A DNA stretch of 64,000 nt from assembly GCF_052115025.1 (NCBI RefSeq), contig NZ_JBFRFW010000005.1, positions 248,001-312,000 of the forward strand. The letters are read 5' to 3'. Shown in pieces: positions 34,002-42,527 of this stretch (position 1 is its first letter; each line of letters starts with the position of its first letter). The notes below the pieces were generated by a model that made no database searches, had not been told where the DNA came from, and saw only the letters and a list, made by a program, of their open reading frames with translations. The position numbers were made by a program, and so were the translations under genes. Source of the stretch: Bradyrhizobium_A sp052115025 (GTDB lineage Bacteria; Pseudomonadota; Alphaproteobacteria; Rhizobiales; Xanthobacteraceae).

Positions 34002-35696
34002 TCAATCGTCCGCGGGTGCAGCAGCGCGCTCGCCGCCAAACTCCCCGGCATCGTCTCCCGCCGTCTTCAGCATCCGCTCCAGCGTCTCCAGGCGATCGGC
34101 GTCGCGCGGCGGCTTGTCCCAGCGCAGGCGGCTGATGCGGGGGAAGCGCATGGCGATGCCCGACTTGTGCCGCGTCGAGCGCTGCAGCCCTTCGAACGCG
34201 ACTTCGAACACCAGGCCCTCGTCGCCCTTGTGCACGACCTCGCGCACCGGGCCGAAGCGGTCGATGGTGTTGCGGCGGACATAGCGGTCGATCTGCAGCA
34301 GTTCCTCGTCGGTGAAGCCGAAATACGCCTTGCCGACCGGCACCAGCTCGTCGCCGGTCTCGCCTGCGGTCCACACCCCGAAGGTGTAGTCGGAGTAGTA
34401 GGATGAGCGCTTGCCGTGGCCGCGCTGGGCGTACATCAGCACGGCGTCGACGATGTGCGGGTCGCGCTTCCACTTCCACCACGGGCCCTTGGGGCGGCCG
34501 GGCAGGTAGGGCGCGCCGCGACGCTTGAGCATCACGCCTTCCACGGCCTCCGCATCATGGCCGGCGCCGGCCGCGGCCGGATCGGCGCGGGCGGCGGCGA
34601 GCTCGGCCCAGCTCGCGAACGGCACCTGCGGCGACAGGTCGACCCGCGCCGTGTTGAGGCGGGCGACGAAATCGACGAGGCGTGCGCGCCGTGCCTCAAA
34701 CGATAGCTCGCGCAGGTCGTCGTCGCCGTCACCCAGCAGGTCGTAGGCGCGCAGGTGGATCGGAAACTCGCGGATCAGCTTCGGCGTCACCGTCTTGCGG
34801 TTCAGCCGCTGCTGCAGCACGTTGAAGCTCTGCACTCGTCCGTCGCGCACCACCAGCAGCTCGCCGTCGAGCGCGCCGGGCCGGTGCAGCGCCGGCAGCA
34901 GGTCGGGAAAGGCGGGCGTGATGTCTTCACCGGTGCGGGAGTAGAGCCGCGTCAGCGGTGCGCCGTCTTCGGTGCGGCCGGTTACCGCCTGCACGCGGAT
35001 GCCGTCCCATTTCCATTCCGCGGTGAAGTCGGCGGCATCGAGCTTGTCGAAGTCGGCATCCTCGATCGCATGCGCCAGCATCACCGGGCGGAACGGCGCC
35101 GGATCGCGGCTCACCGGCTTGTCGGCGCCGCCATCGAGGCAGGCGAACAGCTCGAGATAGGGCGGCGCAAGGCCGGGCCAGATCAGCTCGACCTCGTGCG
35201 CGTCCTTGTCGCCGAGCGCCGCCGCGGCGGTCTTGGCGAGGCGCGCGGAGATGCCGATGCGCATCGCGCCGGTGACCAGCTTGAGCAGCGCCCAGCGCCC
35301 GGTGTCATCGAGATTGTCGAGCCAGCGCGCGAGCTGCGCCGGCAGCTCCTTCTTGGGCAGGGTGTCGAGGGTGGTGACGACCTCGGACAGTGTCGGCGGC
35401 GGCGGCATGTTGGTGGCGCGCGCATCCACCGGCCACATCAGCGCGACGGTCTCGGAGAGGTCGCCGACATAGTCGTAGGACAGCGCGAACAGCACGGGGT
35501 CGGTGCGAGCCGCAATCAGCTCGCGGATCATCGCCGGCTTGGCATGCCTGAACGACAGTGCGCCGGTCAGNGCCGCCAGTGCGTAGCCGCGGTCGGGATC
35601 GGGCACCTCGCGAAAATAGCCGGTGATCAGCCGCAGCTTGTTGTTGCGGCCGGGCTCGTCGGCGAGGCGGTCGAGCAGGTGGGCGAAGCGGTTCAT
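34002..35696 (-). CDS. ATP-dependent DNA ligase of the ligase-associated DNA damage response module
   Basis: 564 aa. It has an N-terminal DNA-binding domain (1-200), an adenylation domain with active-site Lys229 in EWKWDGIR, motif III GELLVVRDG, and an OB domain (from about 400) with VEGVMLKRRGAPYLPGRPKG, then PWWKWKR. This matches the bacterial ligases named cisplatin damage response ligase (TIGR04120). It seals nicks after adenylating itself with ATP. It overlaps the exonuclease by 4 nt. Base 35571 is N, but it is the third base of a GCN codon, so the residue is Ala whichever base is correct and the frame is intact. Confidence 0.92.
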   Translation of the reverse strand: MNRFAHLLDRLADEPGRNNKLRLITGYFREVPDPDRGYALAXLTGALSFRHAKPAMIRELIAARTDPVLFALSYDYVGDLSETVALMWPVDARATNMPPPPTLSEVVTTLDTLPKKELPAQLARWLDNLDDTGRWALLKLVTGAMRIGISARLAKTAAAALGDKDAHEVELIWPGLAPPYLELFACLDGGADKPVSRDPAPFRPVMLAHAIEDADFDKLDAADFTAEWKWDGIRVQAVTGRTEDGAPLTRLYSRTGEDITPAFPDLLPALHRPGALDGELLVVRDGRVQSFNVLQQRLNRKTVTPKLIREFPIHLRAYDLLGDGDDDLRELSFEARRARLVDFVARLNTARVDLSPQVPFASWAELAAARADPAAAGAGHDAEAVEGVMLKRRGAPYLPGRPKGPWWKWKRDPHIVDAVLMYAQRGHGKRSSYYSDYTFGVWTAGETGDELVPVGKAYFGFTDEELLQIDRYVRRNTIDRFGPVREVVHKGDEGLVFEVAFEGLQRSTRHKSGIAMRFPRISRLRWDKPPRDADRLETLERMLKTAGDDAGEFGGERAAAPADD

Positions 35697-36745
35697 GCGC
35701 CGGTGTCTCCCGCGGCAGCCTCACCCTCGGCCGTCGCATTCTCGGCGTCCTCATCGCCATAGCCGACCAGCGCCAGCGGCCGCGCGGTCAGGCCTTGCGT
35801 CGTGCACCAGTGCACCAGCGCGTCTTCCTGGCCGTGGGTGACCCAGACCTCGCCGGCGCCGGTCGCAATGATGGTGGCGCACAGGCCGTTCCAGTCGGCA
35901 TGGTCGGAGATTACCAGCGGCAGCTCGACGCCATGCTGCCGGCCGCGCGCGCGCACCCGCATCCAGCCGGAAGCGAACGCGGTCACCGGATCGGGGAAGC
36001 GGCGGGTCCACACATCGGTGGTGGCGGAGGGCGGCGCCAGCGTGATGGTGCCGGCGAGATCGGCCTTTGCCACGCCCTTGGCGAGACGCACGTCGCCGAG
36101 ATCGATGCCGCGGCTCTGGTAATAGCGGGTGATCGCCTCCATGGCGCCGTGCAGGTAGACCGGCGCGTCATAGCCGGCCTGCCGCAGCAGCGCGATGATG
36201 CGCTGCGCCTTGCCGAGCGAATAGGCGCCGACAAGGTGGGCGCGCTCCGGAAACAGCGCGACGGAGGCCAGCAGCTTACGGATCTCGGCATCGGCGCTGC
36301 CGTGCCGGAACACCGGCAGGCCAAACGTCGCCTCGGTGATGAACACGTCGCAGGGCACCACCTCGAAGGTCGCGCAGGTGGGATCGGGCACCTCCTTGTA
36401 GTCGCCAGAGGCGACGATGCGCGTGTCGCCATGGGTGACCGCGATCTGGGCCGATCCCAGCACATGGCCGGCGGGATGGAACGTGACGCTGACGCCGTCG
36501 AGCACGATCTCTTCGCCATAGCGGACCGCCTGGGTCGACCGCGCAAACCCCTCGCCATAGCGCAGCCGCATCATGTCGAGGGTTTCCTGCGTCGCCAGCA
36601 CGGCGCCATGGCCGGGGCGGGCATGGTCGGAATGGCCGTGGGTGATCAATGCCCGCGGCACCGGGCGCACCGGGTCGATGTGGAAGCCCCCCGGCTTGCA
36701 GAACAGGCCGGCGGGCTGCGGCGTCAGGATGTCTTGCGGGCGCAT
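35693..36745 (-). CDS. Ligase-associated beta-CASP/metallo-beta-lactamase exonuclease
   Basis: 350 aa from the ATG at 36745 (MRPQDILTPQPAGLFCKPGG); an ATG ten codons upstream is possible. The metal-binding motif is THGHSDHAR, with a further HPAGHVLGSAQI and SGDYKEVPDPTC. The fold is that of Artemis/SNM1/CPSF nucleases. It matches TIGR04122, the exonuclease partner of the ligase that follows with a 4-nt overlap. It is predicted to trim DNA ends before ligation. The gene is divergent from the TPR-methyltransferase with about 55 nt between starts. Confidence 0.92.
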   Translation of the reverse strand: MRPQDILTPQPAGLFCKPGGFHIDPVRPVPRALITHGHSDHARPGHGAVLATQETLDMMRLRYGEGFARSTQAVRYGEEIVLDGVSVTFHPAGHVLGSAQIAVTHGDTRIVASGDYKEVPDPTCATFEVVPCDVFITEATFGLPVFRHGSADAEIRKLLASVALFPERAHLVGAYSLGKAQRIIALLRQAGYDAPVYLHGAMEAITRYYQSRGIDLGDVRLAKGVAKADLAGTITLAPPSATTDVWTRRFPDPVTAFASGWMRVRARGRQHGVELPLVISDHADWNGLCATIIATGAGEVWVTHGQEDALVHWCTTQGLTARPLALVGYGDEDAENATAEGEAAAGDTGA

Positions 36746-36800
36746 TTTCGTTATATAGAGCCACTTTCGTCCCATTCGAGTATTTCCGCGTTCGGTTTCC

Positions 36801-37727
36801 ATGTCCGCCCGTCTGTTCCTGTCGTCCGGCGACGTCATCGCCGACCGCCGCTTCGATTTCGCCCGCGACCTGCAGCTGCGCGGCGATCTGTTCGCCGCCG
36901 CCGAGCTGATGGAGCAGGCGGTCGAGCTGGCACCCAACTTCGCTTCCGCCTGGTTCGCGCTCGGCGAGCTGCGCCAGGAGCTCAATCAACATGATGCGGC
37001 GATCTCAGCCTATCGCCGTGCCTGTGCCACTGACCCGGACGACCGGCACGGCGCACGGCTGCGGCTGATCCGGCTTGGCGCCGAGCCGCTCGCCGAGATG
37101 TCGCCGGGCTATGTGAAGGCGCTGTTCGACCAGTATGCGCCGAAGTTCGAGACCGCGCTGCGCGGCGACCTCAGCTATCGCGGGCCGGAGATCCTGCAGC
37201 GTGCCGTGATCGCGGCCCGCCATGCGGCGCAAGAGCCTGCGACATTCCGCCATGCGCTCGATCTCGGCTGCGGCACGGGGCTCGCCGCCGGCGTCTTCGC
37301 CGCGATGGTCGAGCGCATCGATGGCTTCGACCTGTCACCGCGCATGCTGACGCAGGCGCGTGCGACGGGGCGCTATACCCGGCTGGTCGAGGCCGACATG
37401 GTGGCCGCGCTGCGCGGTGAGCCGGATGGCAGCGCCGATCTCGTGCTTGCCGCCGACGCCATGGTCTATCTCGGCGACCTCGCGCCGCTGTGCCGCGAGG
37501 TCGCCCGCGTGCTGGCGTCAGGCGGCCTGTTCGCCTTCACGGTCGAGGCCCATGATGGTGAAGGGGTCAGTCTCGGCGCGACGCTGCGCTATGCCCACAG
37601 CGAATCCTACCAGCGTGCCGTGATCGCGGCCGCGGGTCTTACGCTGCGCGATGTGTCGCAGGCCTCTATCCGCACCGATGGTGGTGTTCCGGTGCCGGGC
37701 TACGTGGCGGTTGCGGAAAAGCCGTGA
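36801..37727 (+). CDS. TPR-containing class I SAM methyltransferase
   Basis: 308 aa. Residues about 20-85 form tetratricopeptide helices (AAELMEQAVELAPNFASAWF, ALGELRQ, AISAYRRACATDPDD). The methyltransferase domain follows, with motif I ALDLGCGTGLAAGVFA, an acidic ribose-binding GFDLSPRML and LVLAADAMVYLGDL. The TPR part suggests a protein substrate or partner. The gene lies between the two arms of the ligase-associated repair set, divergent from the exonuclease, so co-regulation from the short shared promoter region is likely. Its target is unknown. Confidence 0.85.
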   Translation: MSARLFLSSGDVIADRRFDFARDLQLRGDLFAAAELMEQAVELAPNFASAWFALGELRQELNQHDAAISAYRRACATDPDDRHGARLRLIRLGAEPLAEMSPGYVKALFDQYAPKFETALRGDLSYRGPEILQRAVIAARHAAQEPATFRHALDLGCGTGLAAGVFAAMVERIDGFDLSPRMLTQARATGRYTRLVEADMVAALRGEPDGSADLVLAADAMVYLGDLAPLCREVARVLASGGLFAFTVEAHDGEGVSLGATLRYAHSESYQRAVIAAAGLTLRDVSQASIRTDGGVPVPGYVAVAEKP

Positions 37728-37756
37728 CATGTCGGGTTCCGCCGGATTTGTTCCAG

Positions 37757-37784
37757 TTGGCATTCCGCCGAAACGGCCTATAGT
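37757..37784 (+). promoter_or_regulatory. Near-consensus sigma-70 promoter of the small transcription unit
   Basis: TTGGCA (37757-37762), a 16-nt spacer and TATAGT (37779-37784) differ from TTGACA/TATAAT at one base each. The start would be near 37791. This is the best sigma-70 match I found in the window. Confidence 0.65.
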
Positions 37785-37819
37785 CATGTTTCCGTCAACA
37801 AACGAAAGGAGGTGATCCA

Positions 37820-37864
37820 GTGTCTCATTCGAAACGCTGTCACCTCGCTGGGGACGCCCGCTAG
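37820..37864 (+). CDS. 14-codon ORF with extended Shine-Dalgarno sequence
   Basis: A GTG start follows AAAGGAGGTGATCC by one base after the 16S-complementary stretch; the peptide would be MSHSKRCHLAGDAR and ends in TAG. The spacing from the GGAGG core to GTG is 7 nt, which is ideal. The ORF is basic and has one Cys. It might be a leader peptide whose translation controls folding of the RNA around it. Very short ORFs can arise by chance, so the ribosome site is the main evidence. Confidence 0.45.
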   Translation: MSHSKRCHLAGDAR

Positions 37865-37922
37865 GCTCGGTTGAGAGCGGCAAACGGGCGCCCTCGGCGC
37901 CTGGACCAGCGAGATAGAAGGG

Positions 37923-37959
37923 AAGGGCGCGTTGCGGCTTTCGCGGCGCGCCCTTTTCT
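37923..37959 (+). terminator. Strong intrinsic terminator of the small transcription unit
   Basis: AAGGGCGCGTTGCG pairs with CGCGGCGCGCCCTT as a 14-bp stem (two G-U pairs) with loop GCTTT (37937-37941), followed by TTTTCT. It lies 60 nt upstream of the helicase start codon, so readthrough would be needed to express that gene from the 37757 promoter. Confidence 0.8.
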
Positions 37960-38019
37960 GTTCCGCAGTTTTCTGCTCCACCTGCGCCCTCGACGGTTCC
38001 GACAAGAAGGCCTACCTCT

Positions 38020-40572
38020 GTGGGCGTGAGTCTCCTCGACGATGATACGCGTCCGCAGGCGCTGCCCGATGCGTTCGCACGCTGGTTTGCGGCGCGCGGC
38101 TGGGTGCCGCGTGCGCACCAGCTCGCGCTGCTGGACAAGGCCGCGGATGGCAAGTCGTCGCTGCTGATCGCGCCGACCGGTGCCGGCAAGACCCTCGCCG
38201 GCTTCCTGCCGACACTGGTCGAACTCGCCGGCGGCGTGAGCCGCGGCCGCGTCGTCTCCACCGGCCGCGGCATCACCCGCAGCGACGGGCTGCACACCCT
38301 CTACATCTCGCCGCTCAAGGCGCTCGCCGTCGACATCGCGCGCAACCTCGAGACGCCGATCGCCGAGATGGCGCTGCCGGTGCGTGTCGAGACCCGCACC
38401 GGCGACACGCCGGTGTCGCGCCGCCAGCGCCAGCGCAAATATCCGCCGGACATCCTGCTCACCACCCCCGAGCAGCTCGCGCTGCTGCTGGCGTCGGACG
38501 ATGCGCCCTACCTGTTCTCGTCGCTGCGGCGGGTGGTGCTCGACGAGCTGCATGCGCTGGTGACGTCGAAGCGCGGCGACCTGTTGTCGCTTGGCCTCGC
38601 GCGGCTGTTTCGCCTCGCGCCGCGGCTCGCCACCACGGGGCTGTCGGCCACCGTCGCCGATCCCGATGCGCTGCGCCGCTATCTCGTGCCGCAGGTGCCG
38701 GGCGAGCGCCGGATGGCCGACCTCGTCATCGCCGACGGCGGCGCGGCGCCGGTCGTGGAGATGCTGGACACCCGCGAGCGGCTGCCGTGGGCGGGACATT
38801 CGGCGCGGCATGCGCTTCCCGAGATCTATGATCTCGTCAAGCGCAACAAGACCTCGCTGATGTTCGTCAACACCCGCAGCCAGGCCGAGATGCTGTTCCA
38901 GGAGCTGTGGCGGATCAACGACGACGCGCTGCCGATCGCGCTGCATCACGGCTCGCTCGACGTCGCGCAGCGCCGCAAGGTCGAGGACGCCATGGCGGCG
39001 GGGCGGCTGCGCGGCGTGGTCTGCACCTCCTCGCTCGACCTCGGCATCGACTGGGGTGATATCGATCTCGTCGTCAATGTCGGCGCGCCGAAGGGGGCCT
39101 CGCGCCTGATCCAGCGCATCGGCCGTGCCAACCATCGTCTCGACGAGCCGTCGCGCGCGGTGCTGGTGCCGGCCAATCGTTTCGAGGTGCTGGAGTGCCG
39201 CGTCGCCATCGACGCCATCGCCGAGAATGCGCAGGATACGCCGCCGCTGCGCACCGGCGGGCTCGACGTGCTGGCGCAGCATGTCCTCGGCTGCGCCTGC
39301 GCGGCGCCGTTCCTCGCCGACGAGCTGTACGACGAGGTGCGTGCGGCGGCGCCCTATGCGGAGCTGTCGCGGCGGGATTTCGACGACGTCGTCGAATTCG
39401 TCGCCACCGGCGGCTATGCGCTCAAGACCTATGAGCGCTTCGCCCGCATCAAGCTCGACAAGCAAGGCCGCTGGCGCGTCGCCAACCCGGCGGTGCGCCA
39501 GAGCTACCGCCTCAATGTCGGCACCATCGTCGAAGAGCAGATGCTGAAAGTGCGGCTGATGCGCTCGCGCCACCGCGGCGGCGGCGTCACCGGCACCATC
39601 GCCCGCGGCGGCCGGCTGCTGGGCGAGATCGAGGAGTATTTCATCGAGGGCCTCGTGCCCGGTGACACCTTCGTGTTCGGCGGCGAGATCGTGCGCTACG
39701 AGGCAATGATGGAGGACGAGGTCTACGTCTCCCGCGCCAACGATGCCGATGCCAAGGTGCCATCCTATGCCGGCGGCAAGTTTCCGCTGTCGACTTATCT
39801 AGCCGAACGGGTGCGGCTGCTGCTCGCCGATCAGCGTGCGTGGCGCGGCCTGCCGGACCAAGTGCGCGAATGGCTGCAGCTGCAGCACAAGCTGTCGCGG
39901 GTGCCCGGGCCGCGCGAGCTGGTGGTGGAGACGTTCCCGCGCGGGCGGCACTACTTCGTGTGCTATCCGTTCGAGGGCCGCCTTGCGCACCAGACGCTCG
40001 GCATGCTGCTGACAAGGCGGCTGGAGCGCGCGCGCATCCATCCGCTCGGCTTCGTCGCCAACGAATATGCACTGGCGATCTGGGCGGTTAACGACATGTC
40101 GGCGGCGGTCGCGCGCGGCGAGCTCGATCTCAATGCGCTGTTCGATCCGGATATGCTTGGCGACGACCTCGAGGCCTGGCTCGCCGAATCGGCGCTGATG
40201 AAGCGCACCTTCCGCAGCTGCGCCATCATCTCCGGGCTGATCCCCCGCCGCTTCACGGGCGAGGACAAGAGCCGCCGCCAGGTGCTGTTCTCGACCGATC
40301 TCGTCTACGATGTGCTGCGCAAGCACCAGGCCGACCATGTGCTGCTGCGTGCGGCGCGCGCCGACGCTTCGGCCGGGTTGCTCGACCTGCGCCGACTCAG
40401 TGATATGCTGCTGCGGATCCAGCGCCACATCACCCACCGCGCCCTCGACAAGGTGTCGCCGCTCGCGGTTCCGGTGATGCTGGAAATCGGCCGCGAGGCC
40501 GTCTATGGCGAAGCCTCGGACGAGCTGCTGGCGGAAGCGGCCGAGGACCTGGTCAGGGAAGCGATGTCGTAA
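38020..40572 (+). CDS. Ligase-associated DEXH-box helicase (Lhr family)
   Basis: 850 aa from a GTG at 38020 (a second GTG two codons on). Walker A APTGAGKT is at 51-58, the DEXH box DELH at about 175-178, motif III GLSATV, and motif VI IQRIGRANHR near 365. These are followed by the Lhr-type winged-helix and C-terminal domains (DUF4145-like tail not evident). The length and context match TIGR04121 and the Lhr-Core helicases, 3'-to-5' translocases on single-stranded DNA. It works with the ligase, exonuclease and PdeM in a repair set linked to DNA damage survival in other bacteria. Confidence 0.93.
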   Translation: MGVSLLDDDTRPQALPDAFARWFAARGWVPRAHQLALLDKAADGKSSLLIAPTGAGKTLAGFLPTLVELAGGVSRGRVVSTGRGITRSDGLHTLYISPLKALAVDIARNLETPIAEMALPVRVETRTGDTPVSRRQRQRKYPPDILLTTPEQLALLLASDDAPYLFSSLRRVVLDELHALVTSKRGDLLSLGLARLFRLAPRLATTGLSATVADPDALRRYLVPQVPGERRMADLVIADGGAAPVVEMLDTRERLPWAGHSARHALPEIYDLVKRNKTSLMFVNTRSQAEMLFQELWRINDDALPIALHHGSLDVAQRRKVEDAMAAGRLRGVVCTSSLDLGIDWGDIDLVVNVGAPKGASRLIQRIGRANHRLDEPSRAVLVPANRFEVLECRVAIDAIAENAQDTPPLRTGGLDVLAQHVLGCACAAPFLADELYDEVRAAAPYAELSRRDFDDVVEFVATGGYALKTYERFARIKLDKQGRWRVANPAVRQSYRLNVGTIVEEQMLKVRLMRSRHRGGGVTGTIARGGRLLGEIEEYFIEGLVPGDTFVFGGEIVRYEAMMEDEVYVSRANDADAKVPSYAGGKFPLSTYLAERVRLLLADQRAWRGLPDQVREWLQLQHKLSRVPGPRELVVETFPRGRHYFVCYPFEGRLAHQTLGMLLTRRLERARIHPLGFVANEYALAIWAVNDMSAAVARGELDLNALFDPDMLGDDLEAWLAESALMKRTFRSCAIISGLIPRRFTGEDKSRRQVLFSTDLVYDVLRKHQADHVLLRAARADASAGLLDLRRLSDMLLRIQRHITHRALDKVSPLAVPVMLEIGREAVYGEASDELLAEAAEDLVREAMS

Positions 40573-40667
40573 GGTCACATGCGGCGAACGGGATGCGGGC
40601 AGACGATGGGAACAGTTGCGGCCTTCAGTCGGGCACAGGCGCGCGCCTGCGCCGCGGAGCTGCGGCC

Positions 40668-41366
40668 ATGACCGCGAGCGCCGCGCTCACCCATCGTCCG
40701 CCGGCGACGATTCATGTCGCGGGCATCGACCTCGTCGCCGACGTGGCCGGCGTGTTCGTGTGGGAAGCGGAACGTCTGCTGGTCGTCTCCGACATGCATC
40801 TGGAGAAGGGCTCGAGCTTCGCCGCGCGCGGCGTGCTGCTGCCGCCCTACGACACCCCCGCGACGCTGGCGCGGCTCGCCGCCGTGGTGGCGCGCTACAA
40901 TCCAAAAACCGTGATCGCGCTCGGTGACAGCTTCCACGATCGCGACGCCCACGAACGCCTTGCCGCCCCCGACCGCGCGACGGTCGATGCGCTGCAGGTC
41001 GGCCGCGACTGGATCTGGATCGCCGGCAACCACGATCCGGCGCTGCCACCGGACATCGGCGGCACGGTCGCGCACGAGGTGTCCATCGGGCCGCTGGTGT
41101 TCCGGCACGAGCCGACCGGCGCGGTCGGCGAGATCGCCGGCCATCTGCATCCCAAGGCGCGGGTGCCGACACGCGGCCGCGCCATCGACCGGCGCTGTTT
41201 CGCCTGCGATGGCCAGCGCGCCGTGATGCCGGCATTCGGCGCCTATGCCGGCGGCCTCAGCATCCGTGATCGTGCGTTCGCGGCGATCTTTCGCTCGCTG
41301 GTCTTCACGGCGCACGTGCTCGGGGACACCAAGCTGCACGCCATTGCCGCGTCGCGGTGTTATTGA
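40668..41366 (+). CDS. pdeM: Ligase-associated metallophosphoesterase PdeM
   Basis: 232 aa from the ATG at 40668; upstream in-frame starts lie in the spacer after the helicase. Calcineurin-type metal sites are present in order: VVSDMHLEKGSSFAARG, ALGDSFHDRDAHERL, WIAGNHDPALP and IAGHLHPKARV. This matches TIGR04123, the endonuclease/phosphodiesterase partner in the ligase-associated DNA damage response. It lies 95 nt downstream of the helicase on the same strand and ends the module. Confidence 0.92.
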   Translation: MTASAALTHRPPATIHVAGIDLVADVAGVFVWEAERLLVVSDMHLEKGSSFAARGVLLPPYDTPATLARLAAVVARYNPKTVIALGDSFHDRDAHERLAAPDRATVDALQVGRDWIWIAGNHDPALPPDIGGTVAHEVSIGPLVFRHEPTGAVGEIAGHLHPKARVPTRGRAIDRRCFACDGQRAVMPAFGAYAGGLSIRDRAFAAIFRSLVFTAHVLGDTKLHAIAASRCY

Positions 41367-41398
41367 CGTTTCGAGCAGATTTCCCTGAGCCAGTTTCT

Positions 41399-41503
41399 GT
41401 CATTCCGGACGCCGCGCCGGCGGCGATCCGCAATCTCGCATTCTCCTTCGGGGCGAGGTCGAGATTCCGGGTTCGGCGCTGCGCGCCGCCCCGGAATAAT
41501 GAC
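41399..41503. repeat. Long imperfect palindrome of the GTCATTCCGG type
   Basis: The left end GTCATTCCGGACGCCGCGCC and the right end GGCGCTGCGCGCCGCCCCGG then AATAATGAC are related by inversion, with a middle containing GAGATTCCGGGTTCG. Elements of this look are scattered through Bradyrhizobium and Rhodopseudomonas genomes (general knowledge). It separates pdeM from the convergent LysR gene. Confidence 0.6.
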
Positions 41504-41566
41504 GCGGAAAGGCGTGTTGCGCCGTTTCAACGTCAAACGTCTCGTCAACGTCGGACGTCTTGCCCC

Positions 41567-42430
41567 TCACGCCGCCTCGCGCTGCACCTCGTCGCAGAAT
41601 TCGGCAAGGCGGTCGGCGAGGCGCAACGTCGCCGGGCTGGCGTTGGGCGCGGCGACCAGCGCGACCTCGGTCTTGTCGATCGGCGCAAAGCCGTCCTTCT
41701 CCGTCAGCACGCGATGCCCCGGCTGGATCGCGATCGCGGGCAGGATACTGAGCCCGAGCCCGGCGGCGACGGCGGCCTGGATGCCGGACAGCGACGAACT
41801 GGTATAGGCCATGTGCCAGGCGCGGCCGGCGCTCTCGATGGCGTGAATGGCACGGGTGCGGTAGAGGCAGCCCGACGGGAAGAAGATCAGCGGCACCGAC
41901 TTCGCTTCGGGATCAATCGGGCTCGTCTTGCTGGTGACCCAGTGCACGCGCTCGGGCCATATCGCGATGCCGCCCTTCTCGCCGGCGTCGCGCTTGAGCA
42001 GCGCAAGATCGATCTCACCGCGCTCGAGATCGCGCCGCAGGATCGTGCTCTGGTCGGCGCGGACGTCGAGCCGCAGGCCCGGGCGTGCGCGGGCGAAGCC
42101 GGCGAGCAGCTGCGTCAGGCGGTAGGCGGCAAAATCCTCGGGGATGCCGAGCCGCACCGCGCCTTCGGTTTTCGGCCGGGTGAGAACGTCGCGGGCTTCC
42201 TCGGCGAGCGCCAGAATCCGCCGCGCATAGGACAGCAGTCGCTCGCCGTCCTCGGTCGGCGTCACGCGCTTGCCGACGCGGTCGAGCAGGATGCAGCCGA
42301 GCTCATCCTCCAGCCGCTTGATCTGCTGGCTGACGGTCGACTGGGTGCGGTGGACCCGTTCGCCGGCGCGGGTGAAGCCGCCGGCATCGACCACCGAGAC
42401 GAAGCTGCGCAGCAGGTCGAGATCGAGCAT
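41567..42430 (-). CDS. LysR family transcriptional regulator
   Basis: 287 aa from the ATG at 42430 (MLDLDLLRSFVSVVDAGGFT); an ATG three codons upstream (42439) is an alternative. The N-terminal winged helix has TQSTVSQQIKRLEDELG. The effector domain (about 90-285) has two periplasmic-binding-like lobes. It is divergent from the EamA exporter gene, and LysR regulators commonly control such a neighbour, so an inducer related to the exported compound is likely. The ligand is unknown. Confidence 0.88.
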   Translation of the reverse strand: MLDLDLLRSFVSVVDAGGFTRAGERVHRTQSTVSQQIKRLEDELGCILLDRVGKRVTPTEDGERLLSYARRILALAEEARDVLTRPKTEGAVRLGIPEDFAAYRLTQLLAGFARARPGLRLDVRADQSTILRRDLERGEIDLALLKRDAGEKGGIAIWPERVHWVTSKTSPIDPEAKSVPLIFFPSGCLYRTRAIHAIESAGRAWHMAYTSSSLSGIQAAVAAGLGLSILPAIAIQPGHRVLTEKDGFAPIDKTEVALVAAPNASPATLRLADRLAEFCDEVQREAA

Positions 42431-42460
42431 GGAGTCCATCCATTCATTTTTCCACTGATG

Positions 42461-42473
42461 ATGATTTTATCAT
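42461..42473. promoter_or_regulatory. Candidate LysR operator between the divergent LysR and EamA genes
   Basis: ATGAT-TTT-ATCAT is a perfect palindrome in an AT-rich patch 31 nt upstream of the LysR start and 54 nt upstream of the EamA start, where LysR proteins usually bind. Confidence 0.4.
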
Positions 42474-42527
42474 TTAATTTCAAAATAGGTAGGCGGGAAC
42501 CTAGATCAAGGGCGAAGGAGATCTGCC

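Larger units (their letters stand above)
37791..37960 (+). ncRNA. Putative leader RNA or small RNA with extended anti-16S sequence and terminator
   Basis: The unit of about 170 nt starts just after a near-consensus promoter and ends in an intrinsic terminator. GAAAGGAGGTGATCCAG (37804-37820) is complementary to 17 nt at the 3' end of 16S rRNA. GAGGTGA (37809-37815) can pair with TCACCTC (37840-37846), masking the ribosome site. TCGCTGG (37845-37851) can pair with CCAGCGA (37906-37912), closing a structure that contains CGCCCG/CGGGCG (37855-37860 with 37885-37890). The first two pairings share two bases. It could be an attenuator for the downstream helicase gene or a free RNA that acts on ribosomes. 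I do not recognise it as a named RNA family. Confidence 0.6.
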
